NCBI RefSeq assembly: GCF_009765775.1 | Contig: NZ_LMUU01000270.1 | Location: 1,580 to 63,012 of the forward strand | Direction: 5' to 3' | DNA from: Beijerinckia sp. L45 | GTDB taxonomy: Bacteria; Pseudomonadota; Alphaproteobacteria; Rhizobiales; Beijerinckiaceae | DNA length: 61,433 bases | Part shown: in pieces, positions 11,878 to 22,580 of the stretch | Layout: every line of letters starts with the position of its first letter | Position numbering within the stretch: the stretch's first letter is position 1 | Made by a program: the position numbers and the translations under genes | Notes under the pieces: generated by a model | Database searches by the model: none | What the model was told of the DNA's origin: nothing | The model's input: only the letters and a program-made list of their open reading frames with translations

Positions 11878-11958
11878 CGATATGCGCAATCTCGTCAGCG
11901 GGCGTGACGCTTTGCTGGTAGCGCTATGCCCATGGTCTCTCGCCGAAACGAAACGCGC

Positions 11959-12591
11959 ATGTCCGACGAAGCGCCCCGCCTGTTCCTCATCACGCCGCCG
12001 CTGGCCGAAGCCTCGAGCTTTGTGCCGTTGCTCGAGGCGGCGCTCGCTGCGGGCGATGTCGCATGCCTTCTGGTGCGCACCAGCACGCGCGACGAGGGTC
12101 AGATCAAAGCGATCTTCAAGATTTTGGCCCCGATCGCCCAGGCGGGTGGCACCGCCTGCCTCGTCGAGCACGAGTCGCGCATCGCCGCACGCGCGGATGC
12201 CGATGGCGTTCACATGGCCGGCGTCGGCCCCGAGCTTGAAGAGGCCATCGTGGCGATGCGGCCGGATCGCATCGTCGGTGTCGGGGGCTTGAACGGCCGC
12301 GACGCGGCGATGGAGGCGGGCGAAGCCGGCGTCGATTACCTGATGTTCGGTGGCCCCGACGATCCCGAGACCCACGAGAGCATCCGCGAGCGGGTCCAAT
12401 GGTGGGCCGAGATCTTCAACATCCCTTGCGTCGGCTATGTCAGCGATCCCTCCCTCGCCGGCGACATGGCCCTGGCCGGCGCCGAGTTCATCGCCCTCTG
12501 CGACGGTCTCTGGGACACACCCGAGGCGACCGCCGCGACGGTAGCCAGCGTCACCCGCGCCATCGCACTCGTTGGCGAGACCGTGCGTTGA
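11959..12591 (+). CDS. ThiE-like TIM-barrel protein (thiamine phosphate synthase family, probably divergent)
   Basis: A 210-residue protein from ATG 11959. The frame is open to 11926, but MSDEAPRLFLITPPL is the natural start. It shows the ThiE/TenI barrel: RLFLITPPL at strand one, a central DADGVHMAG, VGVGGLNGRDAAMEAGEAGVD, and GADFIAL-like AGAEFIALCDGLW at the end. True ThiE needs a phosphate loop and a lysine/threonine motif that I do not see, so the activity may differ. Its TGA overlaps the TTG start of the next gene by four bases, so the two are translated together. Confidence 0.78.
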   Translation: MSDEAPRLFLITPPLAEASSFVPLLEAALAAGDVACLLVRTSTRDEGQIKAIFKILAPIAQAGGTACLVEHESRIAARADADGVHMAGVGPELEEAIVAMRPDRIVGVGGLNGRDAAMEAGEAGVDYLMFGGPDDPETHESIRERVQWWAEIFNIPCVGYVSDPSLAGDMALAGAEFIALCDGLWDTPEATAATVASVTRAIALVGETVR

Positions 12592-13643
12592 CGGCGCGGC
12601 CGAAGCTTTGCGGACTGGCGGCCGCGGCGACGCTCTTGGCCGCCGCAATGCTTCACCCGGTGGCCGCGCAGCAGTTCGTCCCGACGAGCCCCTCTGCCTT
12701 CGGGCAGCCGGCTCTCCAGTCGTTTACGGCGCCGCCGACCAAAGGGGACGCCGACCTGATGCCGCCGAGCAGCATGCCGGACGCTACCGCCGCCGATCCC
12801 AAGAACCCGAACGCGGATCTGGCATTCGGCGCCTACCAGCGCGGCTTCTACGCGACGGCGATGCGCGAGGCGGTGAAGCGCGTCGGCAAGAACAAGAGTG
12901 ACGGGCCGGCGATGACCCTCGTGGGTGAACTTTACGCCCAGGGTTTGGGCGTCAAGATGGACCCAGCCGAAGCCGCGCGCTGGTACAAGCTGGCGGCCGA
13001 TGCCGGCGATCCGCAGGCCATGTATGAGCTCGGCGTGGCGACGATGAAGGGCACTGGCGTTCCGCAGGATCGCGCCAGCGCCAAAAACCTGTTCGAACAG
13101 GCGGCGGCGAAGAACCATGCCGGCGCTCTGTTCAACCTCGGGATCATCGCCCTGCAAGGCAACGGCGTGGTGCAGGATTTCAAGACTGCGGCGACGTTCT
13201 TCACCCGCGCCAGCGACATCGGCAACAACGAGGCGGATTATGCGCTGGCGGTCATGTACCGCAACGGCAACGGCGTGGAGCAGGATTCCGCCAAGGCCGC
13301 CGGCCTGATGAAGCGCGCGGCCAACGACGACAATATCGCGGCCATGGTCGAATACGGCATCATGCTGTTCAACGGCATCGGCGTGGAGCGCGACGAAGCC
13401 GGTGCCGCCCGCTACTTCCTCAAGGCGGCCGGCCGCAACAACCCCGTCGCCCAGAACCGGGCCGCCCGCCTCCTGGTGCTCGGCCGCGGCGTCAAGCAGG
13501 ACGTGATCGAAGGCATGAAGTGGCACATTCTTGCCCGCTCGGCCGGCCTGAAGGACGAGTGGCTCGACAGCCAGCTCAATCTCCTGACGCCATGGCAGCG
13601 CAACGCGGTGGATGCGGCAGTCAAGCAGTATGTGGGAAGCTGA
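12588..13643 (+). CDS. Exported Sel1-repeat (TPR-like) protein
   Basis: A 351-residue product. The TTG at 12588 overlaps the upstream stop (TTGA) and gives a clean signal peptide ending HPVAAQQ. After a low-complexity Pro/Ser linker come at least five Sel1 repeats (about residues 80-330) of the form AARWYKLAADAGDPQAMYELGVATMKGTGVPQD region. Sel1 proteins form solenoids that bind other proteins, often in envelope or signalling roles. In related genomes this kind of gene follows the ThiE-like gene. The partner is unknown. Confidence 0.85.
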   Translation: MTARPKLCGLAAAATLLAAAMLHPVAAQQFVPTSPSAFGQPALQSFTAPPTKGDADLMPPSSMPDATAADPKNPNADLAFGAYQRGFYATAMREAVKRVGKNKSDGPAMTLVGELYAQGLGVKMDPAEAARWYKLAADAGDPQAMYELGVATMKGTGVPQDRASAKNLFEQAAAKNHAGALFNLGIIALQGNGVVQDFKTAATFFTRASDIGNNEADYALAVMYRNGNGVEQDSAKAAGLMKRAANDDNIAAMVEYGIMLFNGIGVERDEAGAARYFLKAAGRNNPVAQNRAARLLVLGRGVKQDVIEGMKWHILARSAGLKDEWLDSQLNLLTPWQRNAVDAAVKQYVGS

Positions 13644-13735
13644 GGCCCGCCAAGCGCGTGGCTCTTTTCACCGCTTGGTGAGCAAACGGGCGCAAGTCTA
13701 AGACAGGGCCGATACGGCCTCCTCTGACGGACCCG

Positions 13736-14836
13736 ATGCTCGAAATGTCTGTTCCTTTGCCGTCCAAGAGTCGGACCGCATTCCATTGGTCGATCCTGAT
13801 CCTGCTATCCGCAGTGATGGTCGGCGTCCTCGAATTGCTGCGCATGCCGGCCGCGTTGCTACTGGCGCCGATGGCCGCCGCGGTCATCATCTCGACCCGA
13901 GGGATCGCGATCAAGGTCCCGCGCCACGCGTTCTTTGCCGCGCAGTCCGTCGTTGGGTGTCTGATCGCCCATAGCATCACCCCGTCGACGCTCGGCACCG
14001 TGGCGGCGCGCTGGCCGATGTTTTTCGGGACCATTTTTGCGGTGCTCATCGCCAGCTGTTTCTGCGGCTGGCTCTTGGCCCGTTTCCAGGTTCTTCCCGG
14101 TTCCGTCGCGGTCTGGGGTTCCGCACCCGGGGCCGCGAGCGCGATGACGGTTCTGGCCGGCGCGCATGGGGCCGACATGCGGCTCGTCGCCTTCATGCAG
14201 TATCTGCGCGTCGTCTTCGTCGCGCTGGCGGCGGCGCTGGTCTCCGGCCTATGGGCCGGTTCGTCCGGGCCGCCCGCCCATGCGATGGAGTGGTTCCCCG
14301 ATCTCGCCTGGAAGGACGTGGCGGCCACACTGGCGCTGGCGGCGATCGCCGGAACGGGGGGACGTCTCCTGAAGATACCCGCGGGCGGACTGCTGGGGCC
14401 GCTGATCGCCGGCGCCATCCTGCAGGGAAGCGGGATCATGACGATTACGCTGCCGCCATGGTTCCTCGCCGTGAGCTACGCCATCATTGGCTGGAACATC
14501 GGGACCCGCTTCACGCGCGAAATCCTGACCTATGTTGCCGGTGCGCTCCCGCGCGTCGCGTTGGCGATCGTCGCGCAGATCGGCTTCTGCGTGGGGGTCG
14601 CCTCTCTGCTGACGCGGTTTGCCGGCATCGATCCCTTGAGCGCCTACCTGGCGACCAGCCCCGGCGGCGCGGATTCGATCGCCATCATCGCGGCGTCGAG
14701 CCACGTCGACCTGTCCTTCGTGATGGCGATGCAGACACTGCGGCTGTTTCTGGTGCTGCTGGTCAGTCCGTCACTGGCGCGTCTCGTCGCGCGCCAGATC
14801 GACAAGGTCATCAAGCCCGCGACCGCGGCCCCCTGA
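13736..14836 (+). CDS. AbrB-family (formerly ammonia monooxygenase-type) multispanning membrane protein
   Basis: A 366-residue protein with about ten hydrophobic helices arranged as two similar halves. Each half has the AbrB-duplication feature: a GSAPGAASAMTVLAGAHGAD motif near residue 125 and the matching SPGGADSIAIIAASSHVDLS near 307. The family name is misleading: these are membrane transporter-like proteins, not known to oxidise ammonia and not the Bacillus DNA-binding AbrB. The substrate is unknown. It stands alone between the Sel1 gene and the MarR pair. ATG 13745 is a possible alternative start. Confidence 0.85.
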   Translation: MLEMSVPLPSKSRTAFHWSILILLSAVMVGVLELLRMPAALLLAPMAAAVIISTRGIAIKVPRHAFFAAQSVVGCLIAHSITPSTLGTVAARWPMFFGTIFAVLIASCFCGWLLARFQVLPGSVAVWGSAPGAASAMTVLAGAHGADMRLVAFMQYLRVVFVALAAALVSGLWAGSSGPPAHAMEWFPDLAWKDVAATLALAAIAGTGGRLLKIPAGGLLGPLIAGAILQGSGIMTITLPPWFLAVSYAIIGWNIGTRFTREILTYVAGALPRVALAIVAQIGFCVGVASLLTRFAGIDPLSAYLATSPGGADSIAIIAASSHVDLSFVMAMQTLRLFLVLLVSPSLARLVARQIDKVIKPATAAP

Positions 14837-14911
14837 TCCGAGCCGCCTAGCGTCAAATCACCATCAGCCCGACCGCGCGCGTGGCTGTCGAGGGTGGCGT
14901 CTTGCGTCGCT

Positions 14912-15388
14912 TCACGTGTCGGCGCTGTCGTCTGCCGCGTTCATCTCCGCCAGCCTGGCACGCAGGACATCCAAGACGCGAAGGGCGGTCGTCAATTCAT
15001 CCGCCGAAAGGTCATGGGCCAACGCGTCGGCGGCGGGGTTCCAAACGTCGATCGCGTTGGCGTAGGCGCGCTTCCCCGCTTCCGTCAGCACCACGAGTTG
15101 CGCCCGCCTATGGTGTGGGTTGGTCTCGAACGTCACCAGAGCATCCTTCGCGAGGTCGTTCACGATCCGCTGGATGTTCTGGCGATTGGCGCCGAGATCA
15201 CGGGCGAGCCACGCCACCGGGCGCGGTCGGTCGGCATAAGCGATGGCCCCGATCACCTGCCAACGCGCACTCGTGAGACCAAAGGGCCGGACCAGCCTGT
15301 CGCCCCAGACGAGGGTCGCGTTGTTGGCCCGAAACAGCGAGAGGATGAGATCGGTCAGGATCTCTGCCGACGGCGTTCTGGGAGGCAT
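14912..15388 (-). CDS. MarR-family transcriptional regulator
   Basis: A 158-residue winged-helix regulator. The DNA-binding part runs from RPFGLTSARWQVIGAI through the recognition helix area LARDLGANRQNIQRIVNDLAKDALV and the wing FETNPHHRRAQLVVLTEAGK. The start ATG 15388 has AGGAG nine bases before it. It is divergent from a monooxygenase-like gene 89 bases away, and two matching palindromes lie in the gap. It probably represses that gene, and perhaps itself, until a small ligand binds. The ligand is not known. Confidence 0.92.
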   Translation of the reverse strand: MPPRTPSAEILTDLILSLFRANNATLVWGDRLVRPFGLTSARWQVIGAIAYADRPRPVAWLARDLGANRQNIQRIVNDLAKDALVTFETNPHHRRAQLVVLTEAGKRAYANAIDVWNPAADALAHDLSADELTTALRVLDVLRARLAEMNAADDSADT

Positions 15389-15403
15389 GCAGGGTCGCTC
15401 CTA

Positions 15404-15449
15404 TTGACACCATGATGTCAAATTTCTGTATTGTCATCATGATGCCAAT
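15404..15449 (+). promoter_or_regulatory. Two palindromic MarR operators over a sigma-70 promoter
   Basis: Site 1 is 15404-15421 (arms TTGACA and TGTCAA); site 2 is 15430-15449 (arms ATTG and CAAT around CATCATGATG, nearly perfect). They share the CATGATG core and their centres are 27 bases apart. TTGACA at 15404-15409 and TGTATT at 15427-15432 with a 17-base spacer make a good promoter for the rightward gene, so protein on either site would block it. Confidence 0.75.
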
Positions 15450-15477
15450 TCGGCTCATAGATGACAAGGAGACTCGG

Positions 15478-15849
15478 ATGCCCAAATTCGTGGAAATGAA
15501 TGCGCATGTCGCGCTCGCCGACCAACTCCGCGACGCGGGGACTGGCCCGGTCGTGTTGATCAACACGTTCACCGTCCAGCCCGCCAACGCGGATGCGCTG
15601 CTGGAAGCCTGGAGTCGCGATGCGGGTCTTATGAAGCGCCAGCCCGGGTTCATTTCAACCCAGCTTCACCGCGGCATCGCCGGAAGCGGGACTTTCCTGA
15701 ACTATGCGATCTGGCAATCCGTCGCCCACTTCCGGGCTGCTTTCGACAATCCCGAATTCAAGGCAAGGCTCGGGTCCTATTCCGAGAGCACGACGATCAG
15801 CCCGCACCTGTTTCGCAAGGTCGAGGTTCCCGGCATCTGCGTGGGTTGA
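15478..15849 (+). CDS. Antibiotic biosynthesis monooxygenase (ABM)-domain protein
   Basis: A 123-residue cytosolic protein. AAGGAGA just before ATG 15478 decides this start over the in-frame ATG at 15412, which lies inside the operator. The ABM ferredoxin-like fold is seen in VVLINTFTVQPANADALLEAW, the QPGFISTQLHRGI turn and the WQSVAHFRAAFDNPEF segment. Family members act on aromatic or quinone compounds without metal or bind heme. Together with the divergent MarR regulator it looks like a small response unit to an aromatic or antibiotic-like compound; that is inference. Confidence 0.85.
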   Translation: MPKFVEMNAHVALADQLRDAGTGPVVLINTFTVQPANADALLEAWSRDAGLMKRQPGFISTQLHRGIAGSGTFLNYAIWQSVAHFRAAFDNPEFKARLGSYSESTTISPHLFRKVEVPGICVG

Positions 15850-15858
15850 GTTTCGACC

Positions 15859-17004
15859 CTAGGCGCCGCTCAGGTTCTCGAAGAAGTCCTTCATCTTGGT
15901 GAAGAACCCCGAGGCTTCGGGCTGCGTCTTGGTCGAGGATTCCGCTTCGAACTCGGCGAGCAGTTCGCGCTGGCGGCGGGTCAGGTTCTGCGGCGTCTCG
16001 ACGGTGGCCTGGATGTAGAGGTCGCCGACGTCGCGCGAGCGGAGCACCGGCATGCCCTTGCCGCGGACCTTCACCTGCTTGCCGGACTGCGTGCCCTCGG
16101 CGATCTTCACCTTGACCTCGCCGCCATCGACGGTGCGCACCGGGATCTCGCCGCCGATGGCCGCCTGGACCATCGAGATCGGCACGCGGCAGAACAGGTC
16201 CGCGCCGTCGCGCTGGAAGAACGGATGCGGCTTGGTCGAGACGAAGATGTAGAGATCGCCCGATGGGCCGCCGCGCGTCCCGGCCTCGCCTTCGCCGGCA
16301 AGGCGTATGCGGGTGCCGTCCTCGACGCCGGCCGGGATGTTCACCGACAGCGCGCGCTCGCGGGTGACGCGGCCGGAGCCGGCGCAGGCCGGGCACGGAT
16401 TGTCGATCATGTCGCCGCGGCCCTGACACTGCGGGCAGGTGCGCTCGATGGCGAAGAAACCCTGCTGCGCGCGGACGCGGCCCTGGCCACCGCACATCGA
16501 GCAAACTTTTGGCTTGGCGCCGGGCCGGGCGCCGCTGCCGCTGCACGGCTCGCAGGAGACGCTGGTCGGCAGCTTGAGGCTCGCGGTCTTGCCCTTGAAA
16601 GCGTCCTCGAGCGTGATTTCCATGTTGTAGCGAAGGTCCGAGCCACGGCCCGGGCCGCCCTGACGAGCGCCCCCGGCCTGGCCACCGCGCCGGCCCATCA
16701 TGTCGCCGAAGAGATCGTCGAAGATATCGGCCATCGACGAGCCGAACCCGTCGGCCGCGCCACCGCCGCCGCCGCCATGCTCGAAAGCGGCATGGCCGAA
16801 TCGGTCGTAGGCCGAGCGTTTCTGGCCGTCGGTCAGGGTCTGATAGGCCTCGTTCAGTTCCTTGAACTTGACTTCGGCCTCGGCATTCCCGGGATTGCGG
16901 TCGGGATGATATTGCATTGCCGCCTTGCGGAAGGCTGTCTTCATTTCCCCGTCCGTGGCGGTGCGCGACACGCCAAGAACTTCATAGAAACAGGTCTTCG
17001 CCAT
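15859..17004 (-). CDS. dnaJ: Chaperone DnaJ (Hsp40)
   Basis: A 381-residue type I J-protein. ATG 17004 gives [15 protein letters not shown]; the open frame upstream to 17046 is not family-like. It has the J-domain with HPD ([10 protein letters not shown], about residues 32-36), a Gly-rich region, four zinc-binding CxxCxGxG-type repeats between about 148 and 208, and the C-terminal substrate domains. It delivers unfolded proteins to DnaK and stimulates its ATPase. It lies 213 bases downstream of dnaK on the same strand, with a terminator-like hairpin between, so its expression may be partly separate. Confidence 0.97.
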   Translation of the reverse strand: MAKTCFYEVLGVSRTATDGEMKTAFRKAAMQYHPDRNPGNAEAEVKFKELNEAYQTLTDGQKRSAYDRFGHAAFEHGGGGGGAADGFGSSMADIFDDLFGDMMGRRGGQAGGARQGGPGRGSDLRYNMEITLEDAFKGKTASLKLPTSVSCEPCSGSGARPGAKPKVCSMCGGQGRVRAQQGFFAIERTCPQCQGRGDMIDNPCPACAGSGRVTRERALSVNIPAGVEDGTRIRLAGEGEAGTRGGPSGDLYIFVSTKPHPFFQRDGADLFCRVPISMVQAAIGGEIPVRTVDGGEVKVKIAEGTQSGKQVKVRGKGMPVLRSRDVGDLYIQATVETPQNLTRRQRELLAEFEAESSTKTQPEASGFFTKMKDFFENLSGA

Positions 17005-17164
17005 CTGAATTCGTTCCCGCGAGACACCCGGCGGCTTCAGCGGCACGCGGGCATACGCCAGTCTTAGAGTGATCGAAACTTGGGGCGTGCGAGGCGCGCG
17101 AACCGATTGTGTCCCATCGCCATCAACACGTCATGTCGACAATGACATCAAATCGTGCGGACGG

Positions 17165-17204
17165 AAAATAGAGAAAGAGGGGCCCGCATTGCTGCAAGCC
17201 CCTC
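17165..17204 (-). terminator. Terminator-like hairpin after dnaK
   Basis: Read on the minus strand, GAGGGGC (17204-17198) pairs with GCCCCTC (17183-17177) around a 14-base loop, then a T-rich tract (TTTCTCTATTTT) runs to 17165. It begins 13 bases after the dnaK stop and should limit read-through into dnaJ. Confidence 0.65.
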
Positions 17205-17217
17205 GTTCTGCCGTGGA

Positions 17218-19137
<1,920 letters not shown>

Positions 19138-19445
19138 GTCTTATTATTCCTTTCGTGTCGCAAGACCGTCGGACCCCGAAGCGATCCAACTTGTGGGCGG
19201 ACACGTCGCGCGCCCGGTCCCCGATGAGGTTCAGATTGGGATTGCTGTTTATGACTGCAAGACCGCCCGTATATAAGAGAGCGGTTTGAGCGCGCAAGCC
19301 GATGGAGTGAGGTTGTAAAATCCGTTTTCGAGGCGCCGTCCACGACCCAGGGGGCGCTTCCGGCAACGGGTGGGACTGAGCGGCACGAACCCAGCACAAT
19401 CGCCGGAGCCGCAAACGATTGATCGGTGTTACCAATGCGCCTGCG
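19138..19445. other. 308-base divergent region between dnaK and a secreted-protein gene
   Basis: This gap holds the dnaK leader and promoter on the minus strand and, near its right end, the start region of the rightward gene. No CIRCE element (GCACTC with an inverted partner) is visible, so control by HrcA is not supported. No RNA gene was seen. Confidence 0.5.
19271..19298 (-). promoter_or_regulatory. Possible RpoH (sigma-32) promoter of dnaK
   Basis: On the minus strand CTTGCG (19298-19293) is followed after 15 bases by CTTATAT (19277-19271). Alphaproteobacterial RpoH promoters have a CTTG-type -35 and a CTATAT-like -10, so this fits in position and form. It would give a leader of about 130 bases. 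Confidence 0.45.
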
Positions 19446-20387
19446 ATGATGCGATTTGCAAAGACTATGTTCGAGCCTGGCCTCTGGGGCAAGCTCGCGA
19501 CGCTTGCCCTGCTGCTCGGGCCCGTCGGCGCGCAGGCCCAGATGATGCTGCCGGGTGCGATGAACGGCGCCGCGCCGGATCAGCCGCCCAGAACGTCGGG
19601 GGCGCCGACCGAATCGAAGACGCCTGCCAAGCCGATCAGCGTCAAACCGCCGGGCGAGGACGCCATTCTCGGCCGCCTGCTGAGCTTCGACGGGGCCAAA
19701 GGGAGCATGCAGTTCGACCGCTCCGCGAGAGGCGTCACCTTGACCAAGTTGACCTTGCCTGGTGAACGCCTGTCCAAGCCCAGCGAAGCCTGCCAAGTGG
19801 ATATCGTGGCGGAACAGCCGATCGTCGCCGCCGATCTCGGCCGGCCGGCCGGCGCGCTGCGTTGGAGCGTCGCGGTGGAAGCCTGCCCCTTCACCGTCGA
19901 CGTTCTCGATGGCGCAGCCCTGGTCTCGAGCGCACAGCCGACCTGCGATTTCGTCGCCGCCGACTGCCGGGTCAGCCCGATCGGCCTCTGGGGGCCGTCG
20001 GGTGATGCGATTTCGCCGCAGCGAATCAAGGACCTGGAGCACGAGCGCGTCCGTGCGGAGACGACGATGCGCGCCAACTTTCGAGTCCTTCTGCATCGGG
20101 CGGGCAAAGACCGCGCGGCCGTCAAGGCGATCGCCGGCGAGCAGGCGGCGTTCTCCTCGCAGCGCGAGATGACCTGCCGCGACTATGCCCGCGAGTCGGT
20201 CCATGGCTTCTGCAGCGCCCAGATCACGGAAGCGCGCTCGTTGGCGATCCTCGCCAAATTCGCCGACGAGGCGCCGACCGACATGCCGAAAAAGCACGCC
20301 GCCGCGAAAAAGCCGCCGCCGCACCCGAAAGCAGCGAAAGCGCCGGAGCCCGTCCCGGGTGCGGCTCTACCGGCGTCTCAGCAATGA
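19446..20387 (+). CDS. Exported protein of unknown function, first gene of a secreted-protein cluster
   Basis: About 313 residues. Several starts are possible (ATG 19446, 19449 or 19467); 19467 gives the neatest signal peptide, MFEPGLWGKLATLALLLGPVGAQA. A Pro-rich linker follows, then a domain with six cysteines including ACQVDIV, EACPFTV, PTCDFVAADC and a later CRDYARESVHGFC pair, suggesting disulfides in the periplasm. The C-terminus is a Lys/Ala/Pro-rich tail. I do not recognise the family. Its TGA overlaps the next ATG (ATGA), so it is co-translated with a DUF4142-like protein. Confidence 0.75.
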   Translation: MMRFAKTMFEPGLWGKLATLALLLGPVGAQAQMMLPGAMNGAAPDQPPRTSGAPTESKTPAKPISVKPPGEDAILGRLLSFDGAKGSMQFDRSARGVTLTKLTLPGERLSKPSEACQVDIVAEQPIVAADLGRPAGALRWSVAVEACPFTVDVLDGAALVSSAQPTCDFVAADCRVSPIGLWGPSGDAISPQRIKDLEHERVRAETTMRANFRVLLHRAGKDRAAVKAIAGEQAAFSSQREMTCRDYARESVHGFCSAQITEARSLAILAKFADEAPTDMPKKHAAAKKPPPHPKAAKAPEPVPGAALPASQQ

Positions 20388-21088
20388 TCAGGATCGTGTC
20401 CCCGATGGCTTCTCGCATTTCGACACAAATAGCGGCCTTGGCCCTCTGCCTGAGCGGCGGCCTCGGGCCGGTGCAGGCGCAATCGCTGCCGCTGGTGTCA
20501 CCGCAGTATGGTGAGCCGCCGCAGCCGACGGCGATCACGGTGCGTCTGCTCGCCCTCGCCCGCCCCACCGTAGCGTTCCTCGCCCGCTCCAGCGACATCG
20601 CGGAGCGCCAGGCCTCGCAGCGGCTCCGCGGCTTTGCCCGGCGCGAGGCACGGGAGCAGAACGCCGCGGAGACCGCGCTCGACGCCGCCGCGACGCCGAC
20701 GCTCGTCACCGGCGATCCCCTGGATGCGGCCGCCGTCGGCGCCGCGTCGATCGACGAAGGCGCCGAGACGATCCTATCCAAGATGCCACGCCTGCTGCAG
20801 ACCCCGGGGGCCCGCGCCATCGCGGCCGACCGCGCGATCGCCACGGCCGCACGAGCCGACCTTGGCCAGATGGCAGCCCTGGACGGCCGGACCTTCGACG
20901 CGCTCTACGTGGAGACCCAAACCGACGGCCTCCGGCGCCTCATAACGCTCTACCGCGATTACACGCAGAACGGCGACGACGAGACGTTGCGCGCGGTCAC
21001 GGTCCATGAGCTCCCGCGGGTCATCGCGCGGCTTACCGAGCTCGGGCATTCCTACGGGGCACGGGCTGTAGCTAAAGCTGAGCGATAA
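20384..21088 (+). CDS. Exported DUF4142-like (ferritin-fold-like) protein, paralogue 1
   Basis: A 234-residue product whose ATG overlaps the upstream stop by four bases. The signal peptide ends GPVQAQ. The mature part has helical segments TVAFLARSSDIAERQASQRLRG and a late LITLYRDYTQNGDDETLRAV segment, which match the next gene at FxDALY...QxDxLxxLxTLYRDYxQNGDDExLRA. This helical pattern resembles DUF4142 proteins, whose function is not known. Possible start variants (ATG 20405) lie within the signal region. It and the next gene look like a tandem duplication. Confidence 0.78.
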   Translation: MIRIVSPMASRISTQIAALALCLSGGLGPVQAQSLPLVSPQYGEPPQPTAITVRLLALARPTVAFLARSSDIAERQASQRLRGFARREAREQNAAETALDAAATPTLVTGDPLDAAAVGAASIDEGAETILSKMPRLLQTPGARAIAADRAIATAARADLGQMAALDGRTFDALYVETQTDGLRRLITLYRDYTQNGDDETLRAVTVHELPRVIARLTELGHSYGARAVAKAER

Positions 21089-21203
21089 CAGCGGCATTGC
21101 GTCGGCACATGCCGTCGATCCCGGAACAAAGGTACGGGCTTTTCGGTTAACGGGGGCGCCGCAGCAGAGATGCGGCCCAACTTTCTACGAAAGGATCAGC
21201 CCC

Positions 21204-21872
21204 ATGAAGATCAAGTCCAAGCTGGCAACCCTGTTCGCCGTGAGTTCATGCGTTCTGGCCGGCGTCGCCGCTCCCGCGATGGCCGCATCGCCGATGAGCA
21301 ATGCCTTCGTCGCCAATGCTCGTGCCAATGTCGATTTTCTCGATAGTTCGAGCCGACTGGCGTTGGCGCAGTCGTCCAGCGCCCGCATCCGGGCCTTCGC
21401 CCACCGCGAGGCGCGTGAGGAAACCATCGCCAGCAATTCGCTCGTCGCGTTCGCTTCGACGAACGGGCAGATCGTGGTCGGGCAGACCTTGGTCGACGGC
21501 CCCATGGGTCCGGTCGTCGGCGTCGCCGTCCTCCCGCTCGACGTCGCGAGCAACGTCACGACGAGTGTCGGCAACAATGTCGACGCCGTTCTGAGCGGCC
21601 GGTCCGTGGCGATCGACGATCCGCTGACGCCGCGGCTGGCGGCGCCGCAGCCCTATCTGCCGGCCAGCGCCGCCGACCTCGATCGCCTTCGTGGCTTGCA
21701 GGGCCGCGAATTCGATGCGCTGTATCGCTCGACGCAGCGCGACGCCCTGATGCAACTGGCAACTCTTTACCGCGATTATCTGCAGAACGGCGACGACGAG
21801 GCGCTCCGGGCGTTGGCCCGTAGCGAACTCCCGAAAATAAACCGGGACCTCCGGGAACTCTCTTCCGTCTGA
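21204..21872 (+). CDS. Exported DUF4142-like protein, paralogue 2
   Basis: A 222-residue product with signal peptide MKIKSKLATLFAVSSCVLAG... ending PAMAA, and AAAGGA before the ATG. Helical segment VDFLDSSSRLALAQSSSARIRAF with HREAREE, and C-terminal FDALYRSTQRDALMQLATLYRDYLQNGDDE region, closely follow paralogue 1 in the same order. The central part is Gly/Val-rich and differs more. A perfect-stem terminator stands 57 bases downstream, so the three secreted-protein genes probably end here. Function unknown. Confidence 0.8.
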   Translation: MKIKSKLATLFAVSSCVLAGVAAPAMAASPMSNAFVANARANVDFLDSSSRLALAQSSSARIRAFAHREAREETIASNSLVAFASTNGQIVVGQTLVDGPMGPVVGVAVLPLDVASNVTTSVGNNVDAVLSGRSVAIDDPLTPRLAAPQPYLPASAADLDRLRGLQGREFDALYRSTQRDALMQLATLYRDYLQNGDDEALRALARSELPKINRDLRELSSV

Positions 21873-21928
21873 GCTATTGTCTCTACATGCGGACGGTTGA
21901 TCCCCCCAAGATCGTTCGCTTATACAAG

Positions 21929-21968
21929 ACGGCCGCTCCTGCCCCCCGGAGCGGCCGTTTTCGCATTT
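21929..21968 (+). terminator. Rho-independent terminator after the secreted-protein cluster
   Basis: A perfect 11-base stem, ACGGCCGCTCC (21929-21939) with GGAGCGGCCGT (21948-21958), around an eight-base C-rich loop, followed by TTTTCGCATTTT. This is the strongest terminator in the window. Confidence 0.88.
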
Positions 21969-22015
21969 TACCTCTGTGTATTTTTGACCTCTGCGCGTGC
22001 GCTGAAGCCTCGTTC

Positions 22016-22567
22016 TCAGGAAAAGCGCGGTCCCTGTCGCGCCTGCGACAAGGCGCTGGTCAAGTTCGACGCAAAACTCGCCTTCTCGTCGGGCCCCAGA
22101 AACCGTGCGACCTCGACGCTGCGTCCGCGCGAGTGCAGCGACAGGCGCTGCAGGCCGAACTCCTCGTGTTCCTGTCGATCGAGCCGCACCCAAGCGGGAT
22201 GAAACCGCCATTCCGAGCGCTCGCCCGTCGGGGTCACCTTGGCGAGCAGCAACTCCAGCGGCGTCACCAGAATATCCTCATAAGCCCGCGCCGATCTGAA
22301 GCTGGCCCGGAAGGCCAGGTAGAGGATCGCCACGTCGAGGCCGACGAAGCCGGCGACCGGCCAGGCCCCGAGCAAAACGAAAGGGATCGCTGAGGCCAGG
22401 CTGACGGCCGTGAAGCCGGTCATCAGGGCGCGAAAACCGCGGCGGCTCAGCGATCGATGCGGGACGATGCGGGCTTCGAACAGGCGTTCCTGCGCCGGAT
22501 CCGGGCCGACCGAACCATTGGGACCGAATTCGCCGACCAGGGCCATCACCGTCTTCTCCCGAGGCAT
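22016..22567 (-). CDS. DUF2244 membrane protein
   Basis: A 183-residue product from ATG 22567 (ATG 22546 is also possible). After FEARIVPHRSLSRRGFRALM come two hydrophobic helices (about residues 48-88) with the family's SLSRRGF and AYLAFRASFRSAR-like features, then a cytosolic domain with EWRFHPAWVRLDRQEHEEFG. DUF2244 proteins occur widely in alphaproteobacteria, sometimes near nth as here; function unknown. It is divergent from nth with 13 bases between starts, so their promoters must overlap each other's coding ends. Confidence 0.85.
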   Translation of the reverse strand: MPREKTVMALVGEFGPNGSVGPDPAQERLFEARIVPHRSLSRRGFRALMTGFTAVSLASAIPFVLLGAWPVAGFVGLDVAILYLAFRASFRSARAYEDILVTPLELLLAKVTPTGERSEWRFHPAWVRLDRQEHEEFGLQRLSLHSRGRSVEVARFLGPDEKASFASNLTSALSQARQGPRFS

Positions 22568-22580
22568 CGCGCACTCTAAT

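Noticed and set aside
13650-13678. Hairpin CCAAGCG/CGCTTGG after the Sel1 gene as terminator
   Set aside because: No T-run follows and the loop is long, so a terminator call is not supported.
13736-14836. Ammonia monooxygenase
   Set aside because: The older family name comes from misannotation; the protein is an AbrB-type membrane protein with no copper-binding monooxygenase features.
19138-19445. HrcA/CIRCE control of dnaK
   Set aside because: The GCACTC-N9-GAGTGC sequence was not found; a sigma-32-type promoter fits better.
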